A DNA stretch of 64,000 nt from Streptomyces glomeratus (lineage in GTDB: Bacteria; Actinomycetota; Actinomycetes; Streptomycetales; Streptomycetaceae): assembly GCF_021462825.1 (NCBI RefSeq), contig NZ_JAKEEB010000005.1, positions 64,501 through 128,500 on the forward strand. The letters run 5' to 3'. This document shows, piece after piece, positions 17,565 to 26,365 of the stretch. The first letter of the stretch is position 1, and the number at the start of each line of letters is the position of its first letter. A program made the translations under genes and the position numbers. Under the pieces are notes generated by a model, which had not been told where the DNA came from, searched no databases, and saw nothing but the letters and a program-made list of their open reading frames with translations.

Positions 17565-20450
17565 ATGACAGAGACGGCGAGCGGTCCGGCACGAGGTTCC
17601 CGAGCGAAGGGCGCCAAGGCCACCAAGGGGCTGCGTGTCGAGCGCATCCACACGACCCCCGGCGTGCACCCGTACGACGAGGTCGAGTGGGCGCGCCGTG
17701 ACGTCGTCATGACCAACTGGCGCGACGGCTCGGTCAACTTCGAGCAGCGTGGCGTCGAGTTCCCCGAGTTCTGGTCGGTGAACGCGGTCAACATCGTCAC
17801 CAGCAAGTACTTCCGAGGTGCCGTCGGCACCCCGCAGCGCGAGACCAGCCTCAAGCAGCTGATCGACCGCATCGTGAAGACCTACCGGAAGGCCGGTGAG
17901 GACTACAAGTACTTCGCCTCGCCCGCCGACGCGGAGATCTTCGAGCACGAACTGGCGTACGCCCTCCTGCACCAGATCTTCAGCTTCAACAGCCCCGTCT
18001 GGTTCAACGTCGGAACCCCGCAGCCCCAGCAGGTCTCGGCCTGCTTCATCCTGTCCGTCGACGACTCCATGGAGTCGATCCTCGACTGGTACAAGGAAGA
18101 GGGCATGATCTTCAAGGGCGGCTCCGGTGCCGGCCTGAACCTCTCCCGGATCCGCTCCTCCAAGGAACTGCTGTCCTCCGGCGGCAACGCCTCCGGCCCG
18201 GTGTCCTTCATGCGCGGCGCCGACGCCTCCGCCGGAACGATCAAGTCCGGTGGTGCCACCCGTCGTGCCGCCAAGATGGTCATCCTGGATGTCGACCACC
18301 CGGACGTCGAGGACTTCATCGAGACCAAGGTCAAGGAGGAGGAGAAGATCCGCGCCCTCCGTGACGCGGGCTTCGACATGGACCTCGGTGGCGACGACAT
18401 CACCTCCGTCCAGTACCAGAACGCCAACAACTCGGTCCGCGTCAACGACACCTTCATGAAGGCCGTCGAGAGCGGCGGGAAGTTCGGCCTGCGCGCCCGG
18501 ATGACCGGTGAGGTCATCGAGGAGGTCGACGCCAAGGCGCTCTTCCGCAAGATGGCCGAGGCCGCCTGGGCCTGCGCCGACCCCGGCATCCAGTACGACG
18601 ACACGATCAACCACTGGCACACGTGCCCGGAGTCCGGCCGCATCAACGGCTCGAACCCGTGCAGCGAGTACATGCACCTGGACAACACGTCCTGCAACCT
18701 CGCCTCGCTGAACCTGATGAAGTTCCTGAAGGACGACGGCAAGGGCAACCAGTCCTTCGACGTCGAGCGCTTCGCCAAGGTCGTCGAACTGGTCATCAGC
18801 GCGATGGACATCTCGATCTGCTTCGCGGACTTCCCGACCCAGAAGATCGGCGAGAACACCCGCGCCTTCCGCCAGCTCGGCATCGGCTACGCCAACCTCG
18901 GCGCCCTCCTGATGGCGACCGGTCACGCGTACGACTCCGACGGCGGCCGCGCCCTGGCCGGCGCCATCACCTCCCTGATGACCGGCACGGCGTACAAGCG
19001 CTCCGCCGAACTCGCTGCGGTCGTCGGACCGTACGACGGTTACGCCCGCAACGAGCAGCCGCACCTGCGCGTCATGAAGCAGCACGCCGACGCCAACGCC
19101 GCGGCCGTCCGCATGGACGACCTGGACACCCCGGTGTGGGCCGCCGCGACGGAGGCCTGGCAGGACGTCATCCGCCTCGGCGAGAGGAACGGCTTCCGCA
19201 ACTCCCAGGCGTCCGTCCTCGCGCCGACCGGCACCATCGGTCTCGCGATGTCCTGCGACACCACCGGTGTCGAGCCGGACCTGGCGCTGGTCAAGTTCAA
19301 GAAGCTGGTCGGCGGCGGCTCGATGCAGATCGTCAACGGCACCGTGCCGCAGGCGCTGCGCCGCCTCGGCTACCAGGAGGAGCAGATCGAGGCGATCGTC
19401 GCCCACATCGCCGAGCACGGCAATGTGATCGACGCGCCGGGCCTCAAGCACGAGCACTACGAGGTCTTCGACTGCGCCATGGGCGAGCGCGCCATCTCCC
19501 CGATGGGCCACGTCCGCATGATGGCCGCGATCCAGCCGTGGATCTCCGGTGCCATCTCCAAGACGGTCAACATGCCGGAGTCGGCGACCGTCGAGGAGGT
19601 CGAGGAGATCTACTTCGAGGCCTGGAAGATGGGGATCAAGGCGCTCGCGATCTACCGCGACAACTGCAAGGTCGGCCAGCCGCTCTCCGCCAAGAAGAAG
19701 GAGACCGCGCCGGAGAAGGCCGAGCAGCGCGCCGTGGAGCCCAAGGTCGAGAAGGTCGTCGAGTACCGCCCGGTCCGCAAGCGTCTCCCGAAGGGCCGTC
19801 CCGGCATCACCACCTCCTTCACCGTCGGCGGCGCCGAGGGCTACATGACCGCCAACTCCTACCCGGACGACGGTCTCGGCGAGGTCTTCCTGAAGATGTC
19901 CAAGCAGGGCTCGACCCTCGCGGGCATGATGGACGCCTTCTCCATCGCCGTCTCGGTCGGTCTGCAGTACGGCGTGCCGCTGGAGACGTACGTCTCGAAG
20001 TTCACCAACATGCGCTTCGAGCCGGCCGGTATGACGGACGACCCGGACGTGCGGATGGCGCAGTCGATCGTGGACTACATCTTCCGCCGCCTGGCCCTGG
20101 ACTTCCTGCCCTTCGAGACGCGCTCAGCGCTCGGCATCCACTCCGCCGAGGAGCGGCAGCGCCACCTGGAGACCGGCTCGTACGAGCCCACCGAGGACGA
20201 GGTGGATGTCGAGGGCCTGGCCCAGTCGGCCCCGCGCACCCAGGAGCTGAAGGCGGTCGCCACTCCGAAGGCCGAGGCCGCGACGGCCAAGCCGGCCCCG
20301 AAGCAGGCGCACACCAGCGCCGAGCTGGTGGAGATGCAGCTGGGCATCCAGGCGGACGCCCCGCTGTGCTTCTCCTGCGGCACGAAGATGCAGCGGGCCG
20401 GTTCCTGCTACATCTGCGAGGGCTGCGGATCGACGAGCGGCTGCAGCTGA
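17565..20450 (+). CDS. nrdJ: Class II (adenosylcobalamin-dependent) ribonucleotide reductase NrdJ
   Basis: A 961-residue class II reductase, which makes deoxyribonucleotides independently of oxygen using B12. Catalytic signatures are NGSNPCSEYM (NxCxE, thiyl-radical Cys and Glu) and the early active-site Cys in VSACFILSVDD. LAPTGTIGLAMSCDTTG and the TSCPD-type domain (MTANSYPDDGLGEVFLKMSK) are typical. The C-terminus ends in a Cys-rich tail CFSCGTK, CYICEGCG and GCS, which is likely to carry redox or zinc-binding cysteines. GGGAGG precedes ATG 17565. A perfect hairpin terminator follows. Confidence 0.97.
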   Translation: MTETASGPARGSRAKGAKATKGLRVERIHTTPGVHPYDEVEWARRDVVMTNWRDGSVNFEQRGVEFPEFWSVNAVNIVTSKYFRGAVGTPQRETSLKQLIDRIVKTYRKAGEDYKYFASPADAEIFEHELAYALLHQIFSFNSPVWFNVGTPQPQQVSACFILSVDDSMESILDWYKEEGMIFKGGSGAGLNLSRIRSSKELLSSGGNASGPVSFMRGADASAGTIKSGGATRRAAKMVILDVDHPDVEDFIETKVKEEEKIRALRDAGFDMDLGGDDITSVQYQNANNSVRVNDTFMKAVESGGKFGLRARMTGEVIEEVDAKALFRKMAEAAWACADPGIQYDDTINHWHTCPESGRINGSNPCSEYMHLDNTSCNLASLNLMKFLKDDGKGNQSFDVERFAKVVELVISAMDISICFADFPTQKIGENTRAFRQLGIGYANLGALLMATGHAYDSDGGRALAGAITSLMTGTAYKRSAELAAVVGPYDGYARNEQPHLRVMKQHADANAAAVRMDDLDTPVWAAATEAWQDVIRLGERNGFRNSQASVLAPTGTIGLAMSCDTTGVEPDLALVKFKKLVGGGSMQIVNGTVPQALRRLGYQEEQIEAIVAHIAEHGNVIDAPGLKHEHYEVFDCAMGERAISPMGHVRMMAAIQPWISGAISKTVNMPESATVEEVEEIYFEAWKMGIKALAIYRDNCKVGQPLSAKKKETAPEKAEQRAVEPKVEKVVEYRPVRKRLPKGRPGITTSFTVGGAEGYMTANSYPDDGLGEVFLKMSKQGSTLAGMMDAFSIAVSVGLQYGVPLETYVSKFTNMRFEPAGMTDDPDVRMAQSIVDYIFRRLALDFLPFETRSALGIHSAEERQRHLETGSYEPTEDEVDVEGLAQSAPRTQELKAVATPKAEAATAKPAPKQAHTSAELVEMQLGIQADAPLCFSCGTKMQRAGSCYICEGCGSTSGCS

Positions 20451-20515
20451 AAACGAGCGGAGTTGCATCGAGTGCATCACTCGGCAGCTCACGCCATGAC
20501 GAGTAATCCCTGATC

Positions 20516-20548
20516 GGAGGGGCGTCAGCCTCGCGCTGACGCCCCTCC
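20516..20548 (+). terminator. nrdJ terminator
   Basis: GGAGGGGCGTCAGC and GCTGACGCCCCTCC form a perfect 14-bp stem around loop CTCGC, 65 bases after the nrdJ stop. Confidence 0.85.
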
Positions 20549-20662
20549 CCAGTGGCGGCCGGCAAAGCCGTAGCCGCTCCGCCGGCTCGGCATCTGCAGG
20601 CACAACGGGCCGTCTCCGCCGACGACTCGAACGCGGCCCGACCGCCGTCGCGCTCAGCGCTG

Positions 20663-21141
20663 TCAGGCGGCGGCCGGGTCATCGACCGCGTAGGCCGCCA
20701 CCGGCACGGGCAGGTGACGGACGACGCGACCGCCCTCACCGACGGCGCCGAGACCGCCTGCGAGCTGTCGTGGAGCGGCAGGATGTTCTCGCTTCCGCGG
20801 CGACGGTGTTACGGGCGCCGGCCCCGCCTTGTTGACGACGGCCCGTTCGGTCACTGCGCTCATGCCCATGACCTGCCCCTCCGCGTCCACCTCGCATTCC
20901 GCGAGGAGGATATGGGTCTCGGGGTCGAAGATCAGGTGGTCGCGCTCGTCCCCGCTCGCCCGGCTGACCGCGACGCCTTCGCGGCCGGCCGAATCCCCGA
21001 CCTTCTCGACGACCCGCACGCCGGGGATCGTCGCGGCGGCCCGGTAGCGGGCCGCCTCACCTCCGGCGGCATCAGGGACTCGCCGCTCAGGTCACCGAAC
21101 AGGACGAAGGCGGCGTCGTCTGCGAACCGCATCGAACCCAT
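20663..21141 (-). pseudogene. Frameshifted, N-truncated relic of a CU044_5270-family protein
   Basis: Two adjacent minus-strand frames together resemble the C-terminal half of CU044_5270-family proteins, which are often encoded beside ECF sigma factors. The upstream piece reads FVLFGDLSGESLMPPEV. Then the frame changes near 21053-21058, where one G seems missing from a GGG run, and the downstream frame continues AARYRAAATIPGVRVVEK, then VAVSRASGDERDHLIFDPET to the stop at 20663. The expected N-terminal half is absent, since the TerD gene ends only 73 bp upstream. Even without the frameshift this would be a fragment. A sequencing error could explain the frameshift but not the missing half. Confidence 0.6.
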
Positions 21142-21214
21142 GAGCTTTCTCCCGCAGCACCCGACCAGGCGAGTCCTCGGGGGCCCAGGTCCCCTCGTGG
21201 GGGCCCCAGACGGC

Positions 21215-21766
21215 TCAGGAGTCGCGCGGCTCGGGGCCCGACGGGGACCCGCCCATGACACGGGTGAAGCCCTCGGGATCCGTGTCGTATCCGTGGATCC
21301 CCGAGCGGAACATCCACTCGCCCGATCCGTCGCGGACGAACTCGGCCACCGTGGCCGCCGTCGACCCCAGGACGTGTCCGAAGTCGTCCTCGGCGAGCAC
21401 GGTGTACCCCTCGCGCAGCCGCAGCGCCGGATTCAGCACGTCGACGAACGTCTTGCGACCGGTGCGCTGCTGGATGACGACGCCGGCCACCACGCGCGCG
21501 TACCGGCTGTCGAGCCGGTGGAGCTCGAGCGTCATGACCTCGTCCCAGCCGAAGCCCTTGCCGTCCAGGCTGTCGCGGTTGAGATAGATCGTGCCGTCGG
21601 GGGAGCGGCTGTCGAAGTGCACGACGTAGGCGGGAGCCCCATAGGGATCGTCCGCCAGGTAGGTCGCGGCAACGATGTCGAGATCGGTGGGCGACTGACC
21701 CTTCGGACTCGGGTCCCACTTCAGTGCCAGCTCGGCCTTGCCGATGCCCTTGTTGAGACCGGTCAT
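21215..21766 (-). CDS. TerD-family (tellurium/stress resistance) protein
   Basis: A 183-residue TerD-like protein beginning MTGLNKGIGKAEL, with the family core WDPSPKGQSPTDLDIVAATY and NRDSLDGKGFGWDEVMTLEL. TerD proteins bind calcium and are linked to stress and envelope functions rather than only tellurite. No other ter genes are nearby, so this is a lone paralogue. The start is ATG 21766 with GGGAGGGATGAGGG just upstream. It reads toward the CU044_5270 relic. Confidence 0.85.
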   Translation of the reverse strand: MTGLNKGIGKAELALKWDPSPKGQSPTDLDIVAATYLADDPYGAPAYVVHFDSRSPDGTIYLNRDSLDGKGFGWDEVMTLELHRLDSRYARVVAGVVIQQRTGRKTFVDVLNPALRLREGYTVLAEDDFGHVLGSTAATVAEFVRDGSGEWMFRSGIHGYDTDPEGFTRVMGGSPSGPEPRDS

Positions 21767-21916
21767 CCCTCATCCCTCCCCGTCGGCGCGGCCCTCATGA
21801 ACTCATCTGCGTCAGGGCCCAGTTGTCCATTGTGCCTCGCTGCGCCGGAGCGCTCGCCCGGGTGTACTGCGCCGGAGCGTGACCGACGCCACGCGATGGG
21901 GCCTTACGATGGCGCG

Positions 21917-22522
21917 GTGCTGGTCAAGTGGACTCGCTGCACCGTGGTGGACCGCCGCGGTTTCGAACGGGGGCAGCGGAAATGGGCGGGTCTTCCGGGG
22001 GAGCCGGGCTTCCGGGGGCAGGGCGGGGGCTTCAGCCGGGTGAGGCCCGGTGTGGCGCATGTCTTTGCATTCTGGGAAAGCCGCGCCTTCTACGACTCGT
22101 TCATGGCGCGCTCCCACGACCGCCTGGCCGCGTCGCAGTCGGGCACGTTCAAGGACCAGCAGGTCCGGCTCTTCGACTATCGCTTCGACGTGAAGACCGG
22201 CTTCGAACCCCGCTTCTCGGACGCCGACCTGGTGCGCGTCGCTCATTGCCGGGTTCACGAGGAGCGGGCGGAGCACTTCGCCTTGATGCAGGAGAAGGTC
22301 TGGAACCCGGCCATGGCGGGCTCGCCGGGCATGATCCGCGGACTGTTCGGCGAGGCGCCGGGCCATGAGTTCCTCATCCTGTCCATGTGGCAGTCGGCGG
22401 CGGAGCACGGCAAGTACCGCGAGGAGCGCGTGGAGCGCCTGGCGCTGAGGGCTCAGACGGAGGCGGACGTCGCGGCGCTCACCGGCGACATCGTGGAGTT
22501 GGAGCCGACCTGGACGGTGTGA
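21917..22522 (+). CDS. YdbC/DUF4937-family protein
   Basis: A 201-residue protein starting (V)LVKWTRCTVVDRRGF and containing FAFWESRAFYDSFMARSHDR and AHCRVHEERAEHFALMQEKV. This matches the conserved Streptomyces YdbC family, whose two halves each look like a ferredoxin-like dimeric alpha-beta barrel repeat. Function is unknown. GTG 21917 is chosen because it lies six bases after TACGAT (21905-21910), a good -10, implying a leaderless message. ATG 21896 in the same frame would place translation upstream of that promoter. Confidence 0.8.
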   Translation: MLVKWTRCTVVDRRGFERGQRKWAGLPGEPGFRGQGGGFSRVRPGVAHVFAFWESRAFYDSFMARSHDRLAASQSGTFKDQQVRLFDYRFDVKTGFEPRFSDADLVRVAHCRVHEERAEHFALMQEKVWNPAMAGSPGMIRGLFGEAPGHEFLILSMWQSAAEHGKYREERVERLALRAQTEADVAALTGDIVELEPTWTV

Positions 22523-22524
22523 GG

Positions 22525-22556
22525 GCCGCCCGCGCGCGACCCGGGGCGGGCGGGGC
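22525..22556 (+). terminator. Possible terminator after the YdbC gene
   Basis: GGCCGCCCGC and a near-complementary GCGGGCGGGGCC, with one bulged G, lie directly after the stop codon. The stem is GC-only with no U-tract. Confidence 0.4.
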
Positions 22557-22701
22557 CGGGACCGGCACCGCGGACCGACCTGTTCGTCCCCCCGCTGAGT
22601 TTGGAATCCGGACCGAGTGCAGCGGAGGCCCCAGTGTGACCTGCGCCGTATGGAGGCTCTTCCGGTGCCCGTTCGGCCGTCACTCGATCTAGGGTTTTGG
22701 C

Positions 22702-23361
22702 ATGGCACGACCACGGCGCATCGTCCTTGTCCGACACGGCGAGTCGGTGGGCAATGCCGATGACTCCGTGTACGAACGCGAGCCCGACCACGCGCTTCCG
22801 CTGACCGAGAGGGGATGGCGGCAGGCGGAGAAGACGGGCAAACGGCTGCGGGAGCTCTTCGGCAGGGAGCGCGTCAGCGTGTACGTCTCCCCCTACCGCC
22901 GCACCCACGAGACGCTCCGCGCCTTTCACCTGGACCCCGACCGCGTCCGCGTCCGCGAGGAACCCCGGCTGCGCGAGCAGGACTGGGGCAACTGGCAGGA
23001 CCGCGACGACGTACGCCTGCAGAAGACGTACCGGGACGCGTACGGACACTTCTTCTACCGCTTCGCCCAGGGGGAGTCAGGCGCCGACGTCTACGACCGC
23101 GTCGGCGGCTTCCTGGAGAGCCTCTTCCGCAGCTTCGAGGCGCCCGATCACCCGCCGAACGTGCTCCTGGTGACGCACGGCCTGGCGATGCGGCTGTTCT
23201 GCATGCGCTGGTTCCACTGGACGGTCGCCGAATTCGAGTCGCTCTCCAACCCGGGGAACGGGGAGACGCGCATGCTCCTCCTCGGGGAGGACGGCAGATA
23301 CACACTCGACCGGCCGTTCGACCGCTGGCGTGATCCTGACCCCTACTGGATCACGGGATAG
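22702..23361 (+). CDS. Histidine phosphatase family protein
   Basis: A 219-residue phosphoglycerate-mutase-like protein. RHGESVGNADD carries the phospho-accepting His, YVSPYRRTHET the substrate Arg, and LVTHGLAMRLF the second His. The Trp-rich WGNWQD and WFHWTVAEFESL segments are typical of a conserved actinobacterial subgroup. The substrate is unknown. ATG 22702 follows TAGGGT (22690-22695) by six bases, suggesting a leaderless transcript. The ADP-ribosylglycohydrolase starts 12 bp downstream, so the two are probably one operon. Confidence 0.87.
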   Translation: MARPRRIVLVRHGESVGNADDSVYEREPDHALPLTERGWRQAEKTGKRLRELFGRERVSVYVSPYRRTHETLRAFHLDPDRVRVREEPRLREQDWGNWQDRDDVRLQKTYRDAYGHFFYRFAQGESGADVYDRVGGFLESLFRSFEAPDHPPNVLLVTHGLAMRLFCMRWFHWTVAEFESLSNPGNGETRMLLLGEDGRYTLDRPFDRWRDPDPYWITG

Positions 23362-23373
23362 AGTGGCAGGGAG

Positions 23374-24270
23374 ATGACCGCTGACTCCTCTCCCGACAGG
23401 CGTCTGGAACGTGCCCTGGCAGCCCTGCGCGGACTGGCGGTGGGGGACGCGCTGGGCGCACAGTTCTTCCTTCCTGCGAACTATCCCCTGCTCCAGCGCC
23501 GCGAGCTGCCGCCCGGCCCCTGGCCATGGACGGACGACACGGAGATGGCCTGCTCCGTGGTCGCCGTAGTGGCCGCGCACCGCCGTGTGGACCAGGATGC
23601 GCTGGCACGATCCCTTGCGGAGCACCACGGCGCCGCCCGGCGGCACGAACCGGCGATCGACCGGCTGCTGGAGCGGATCGCCGCTGGCGACGACTGGCGG
23701 GAACTGGCCGCCTCGTTGTTCAGGGGCCACGGCTCCTGGGGCAGCGGCGCCGCGGTACGGGCCGCCCCCCTGGGCGCCTGGTACGCGGACGACCCCCAGC
23801 AGGCCACCCACCAGGCGGAGATCTCCGCCTATCCGACGCATCAGCACCGCGAGGCCGTGGTCGGAGCGATGGCCGTGGCCGCGGCCGCCGCGCTGGCCGC
23901 CGATCCGGCGGGACCGCCGAGCGCCGAGGCGCTCCTGGACGGGGTCGTCGCGCTCGTGCCGAAGAGCGCCGTCGGCATGGGCCTGCGGCGCGCCCGGGAC
24001 ATGCTCGACTACGGCGACGCGGCGACCGTCGCCGCTGTACTGGGCTGTGGGCGGCGCGTGACGGCGCACGACACGGTCCCCTTCGCGCTGTGGTCCGCCG
24101 CGCGCGCCCTCGGTGACTACGAGCGCGGCTTCTGGACCACCGCCCAGGCGGGCGGAGACATGGACACGACCTGTGCCATCGTCGGCTCGGTGGTCGCCTC
24201 GGCCAAGGGTGGGACACCGCCCGGGGAGTGGTTCGACCGGGTGGAGCCGCTGCCGGGCTGGCTCCGGTGA
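23374..24270 (+). CDS. ADP-ribosylglycohydrolase (DraG/ARH) family protein
   Basis: A 298-residue protein with the ARH metal-site motifs GLAVGDALGAQF, PWTDDTEMA, SWGSGAAVRAAPLGAW and GGDMDTTCAIVG. The TDDT and DMDTT aspartates coordinate two divalent metals, so the enzyme should be active. ARH-fold enzymes remove ADP-ribose from proteins, nucleic acids or metabolites. The target here is unknown. No ADP-ribosyltransferase gene is seen in the window. It starts 12 bp after the phosphatase. The weak GGCAGGGAG is almost at the ATG, which fits translational coupling. Confidence 0.88.
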   Translation: MTADSSPDRRLERALAALRGLAVGDALGAQFFLPANYPLLQRRELPPGPWPWTDDTEMACSVVAVVAAHRRVDQDALARSLAEHHGAARRHEPAIDRLLERIAAGDDWRELAASLFRGHGSWGSGAAVRAAPLGAWYADDPQQATHQAEISAYPTHQHREAVVGAMAVAAAAALAADPAGPPSAEALLDGVVALVPKSAVGMGLRRARDMLDYGDAATVAAVLGCGRRVTAHDTVPFALWSAARALGDYERGFWTTAQAGGDMDTTCAIVGSVVASAKGGTPPGEWFDRVEPLPGWLR

Positions 24271-24643
24271 TCGCGTTGACGGCCACACCGCTCGCATAGG
24301 CGGCCAAACGGCTCGTGCAGGCGGCCAAACCGCTCGTGCAGGCGGCCGGACCGCTGCCGGGCTCCGCCCGCCTTGCTACGGGATTTAGTGCCGCGGACGG
24401 CCGGACGGTCGGACCGCCGGGGCTCCGGCCATCGTTCCGGCGGGTGACATCCGGCCGCCGTCGGCTCCCGCCTCCCGCCCCCGGTGGGCGGAGGCGGGGG
24501 CGGACGGGAGCTCTCAGCCCACCGCGGGACCCGGCGCGTGTAGGCCCGCGACGGGACCCGCGGCGTGTCAGCGATGGGACCCGGCGCGCCTCGGCCCGCC
24601 GCGGGACCGGCGCGCCTCGGTTCCCGATGGGACCCAGCCCGCC
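24271..24643. other. Intergenic region with two degenerate tandem repeats (373 bp)
   Basis: No gene is supported. The left part holds a 21-bp tandem repeat and the right part a ~25-28-bp repeat containing GCGGGACCCGGCGCG that runs into the 3' end of the MFS gene. It lies between convergent genes, so both terminators should be here, but none stands out from the repeats. Confidence 0.6.
24281..24355 (+). repeat. 21-bp tandem repeat, about 3.5 copies
   Basis: Units start at 24281, 24302, 24323 and 24344 with the core GGCCAAACCGCTCGTGCAGGC. Copies two and three differ by one base. It follows directly after the ADP-ribosylglycohydrolase gene. Confidence 0.85.
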
Positions 24644-24661
24644 TCAGCCCGCCGCGGGACC
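24522..24661 (+). repeat. Degenerate ~25-28-bp tandem repeat at the MFS gene 3' end
   Basis: About five copies of a unit containing CGGGACCCGGCGCG(T/C)(G/C)T, with variable spacers. The last copy forms the end of the MFS reading frame and encodes its C-terminal GPAAG on the minus strand. Confidence 0.65.
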
Positions 24662-26191
24662 CGCCGTGCCGGACAGGGCCTCCAGATCACTCTTGCGTAC
24701 GCGAATCACCACCGCGGCCGTGACCAGCGCCAGCAGGGCCATCCCGGCAGCCGGCAGGAAGGCCGTCCCGATGCCGTGGGCGAGCACCTCGTGCCCCCAG
24801 GGAGCGGGCAGCTGGTGTGTCTTCGCGAACTGCGCCTTCTGCTCGGCCGTGCCACTCGCGAGGAACTTCGGCACCTGCTTCTCCGCCTCGTTCCGGCTGG
24901 CCGTGCCGAAGACCGTGGTCAGGATGGACAGCCCGAGCGAGCCGCCCACCTGCTGTGTGGCGTTGAGCAGACCGGAGGCCGCGCCCGCCTCGTGCTGGGC
25001 GACCCCCGAGACCGCGGTGAGCGTCAGCGTCACGAAGTTCAGACCCATGCCGAGGCCGAACAGCAGCATAGGGCCGAGCACGCCGGAGACGTAGGAACTG
25101 CCGGTGCCGATGAACGTCAGCCAGCCGAGCCCGGTCCCGACGAGGGTCGCCCCGGTCAGCATGAACGGTTTGGGGCCGAGCACCGGCAGGAACCGCTGCG
25201 ACAGACCCGCGCCGATCACGATCGCCGCCGTCACCGGGAGGAACGCCACACCGGCGGAGATCGGCGAGTATCCCAGTACGTTCTGCACGAACAGCACGAT
25301 GTAGAAGAACATCCCGAACATCGCCGCGGCCAGGCTCAGCATGATCACGTACGTGCCCGAGCGGTTTCGCTCGGCGAACATCCTCAGCGGGGTGATCGGC
25401 TCCTTCGCCCGCGCCTCGACGAGGGCGAACGCCATCAGCAGTACCACCGCCGCACCGAACGAGCCGATCGTGCCGCTGTCCCGCCAGCCGTCCTCGGAGG
25501 CACGGATGAAGCCGTACACCAGGGACGCCATGCCCGCCGTAGAGGTGAGCGCGCCCGCGATGTCGAAGCGTCCCGGGTGGCGCTCGGACTCGTTGATGTA
25601 AAGCGGGGTGAGCGAGACGATCAGAACGCCGATCGGCACGTTGACGAAGAGGACCCAGCGCCAGTCGAGCCACTCCGTGAGCATGCCGCCGGCCAGCAGA
25701 CCGATCGCGCCGCCGCCGGCCGAGACCGCGGCGAAGACGCCGAAGGCCCGGTTGCGTTCCGGGCCTTCGGGGAACGTGGTGGTGACCAGCGCCAGCGCGG
25801 TGGGCGACGCTATCGCGCCACCCATGCCCTGCAGGGCGCGCGCGGCCAGCAACTGCCAGGGTTCCTGGGCGAATCCGCCGAGCAGCGAGGCGAAGGTGAA
25901 CAGCAGGATGCCTGTCATGAAGACCCGGCGCCGACCGAGGATGTCCCCGGCCCGGCCGCCGAGAAGCAGCAGGCCACCGAAGGTGAGGGTGTACGCGCTG
26001 ACCACCCATGTCAGGTCGGTCGTGCTGAACTCGAGCGCGTCTTGAATGTGCGGGAGAGCGATGTTCACAATCGTCGCGTCGAGTACCACCATGAGTTGGC
26101 AGGCCGCGATGACGGTGAGCGCGATGCCGGGACGCCCCTCCCGGCGGGCGGCTGTCGGCTTGTCTTCCTGGATCAATGGAGAGGTTGTCAC
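24644..26191 (-). CDS. DHA2 (EmrB/QacA) family 14-TM drug exporter
   Basis: A 515-residue MFS transporter. The family motifs are VLDATIVNIALPHIQ (motif D1), GGRAGDILGRRRVF (motif A) and ARALQGMGGAIASPTALAL. Hydrophobic segments fit 14 helices, as in EmrB/QacA proton-coupled multidrug exporters. The start is GTG 26191 with GGGGGACTCATA just upstream. A TetR-family regulator is divergently encoded 174 bp away and two identical-type palindromes lie between them, one close to this start, so repression with drug-induced release is likely. The substrate is unknown. Confidence 0.9.
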   Translation of the reverse strand: MTTSPLIQEDKPTAARREGRPGIALTVIAACQLMVVLDATIVNIALPHIQDALEFSTTDLTWVVSAYTLTFGGLLLLGGRAGDILGRRRVFMTGILLFTFASLLGGFAQEPWQLLAARALQGMGGAIASPTALALVTTTFPEGPERNRAFGVFAAVSAGGGAIGLLAGGMLTEWLDWRWVLFVNVPIGVLIVSLTPLYINESERHPGRFDIAGALTSTAGMASLVYGFIRASEDGWRDSGTIGSFGAAVVLLMAFALVEARAKEPITPLRMFAERNRSGTYVIMLSLAAAMFGMFFYIVLFVQNVLGYSPISAGVAFLPVTAAIVIGAGLSQRFLPVLGPKPFMLTGATLVGTGLGWLTFIGTGSSYVSGVLGPMLLFGLGMGLNFVTLTLTAVSGVAQHEAGAASGLLNATQQVGGSLGLSILTTVFGTASRNEAEKQVPKFLASGTAEQKAQFAKTHQLPAPWGHEVLAHGIGTAFLPAAGMALLALVTAAVVIRVRKSDLEALSGTAGPAAG

Positions 26192-26214
26192 TATGAGTCC
26201 CCCACGAGTGCGTT

Positions 26215-26234
26215 AGTGAACGCTCGCGTTCACT
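26215..26234. promoter_or_regulatory. TetR operator O1 near the MFS start
   Basis: AGTGAACGC-TC-GCGTTCACT is a perfect palindrome with 9-bp arms, 23 bp upstream of the MFS start codon. Confidence 0.85.
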
Positions 26235-26263
26235 GTCGCGTCAAACGGTAGTGAGTCCCCGTC

Positions 26264-26283
26264 AGTGAACGCAAGCGTTCACT
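26264..26283. promoter_or_regulatory. TetR operator O2 near the tetR side
   Basis: AGTGAACGC-AA-GCGTTCACT has the same arms as O1. The two centres are 49 bp apart, so dimers at both sites would lie on nearly the same helix face. Confidence 0.85.
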
Positions 26284-26365
26284 GACTTCATTGCCGTGCG
26301 ACGTCTCCCCGCCCCGTCCCCTTCCCCGGAATCCCCGCTTCCCCATGCCCAACGGAGAAACACAG

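Noticed and set aside
17532..19511. Long open frame on the minus strand opposite nrdJ (over 650 codons)
   Set aside because: Typical antisense shadow of a high-GC gene. Its translation is low-complexity Val/Gly/Asp/Leu with no family signature, and nrdJ is certain.
24281..24661. Repeat clusters considered as a CRISPR array
   Set aside because: Units are directly adjacent without unique spacers, and there are no cas genes.
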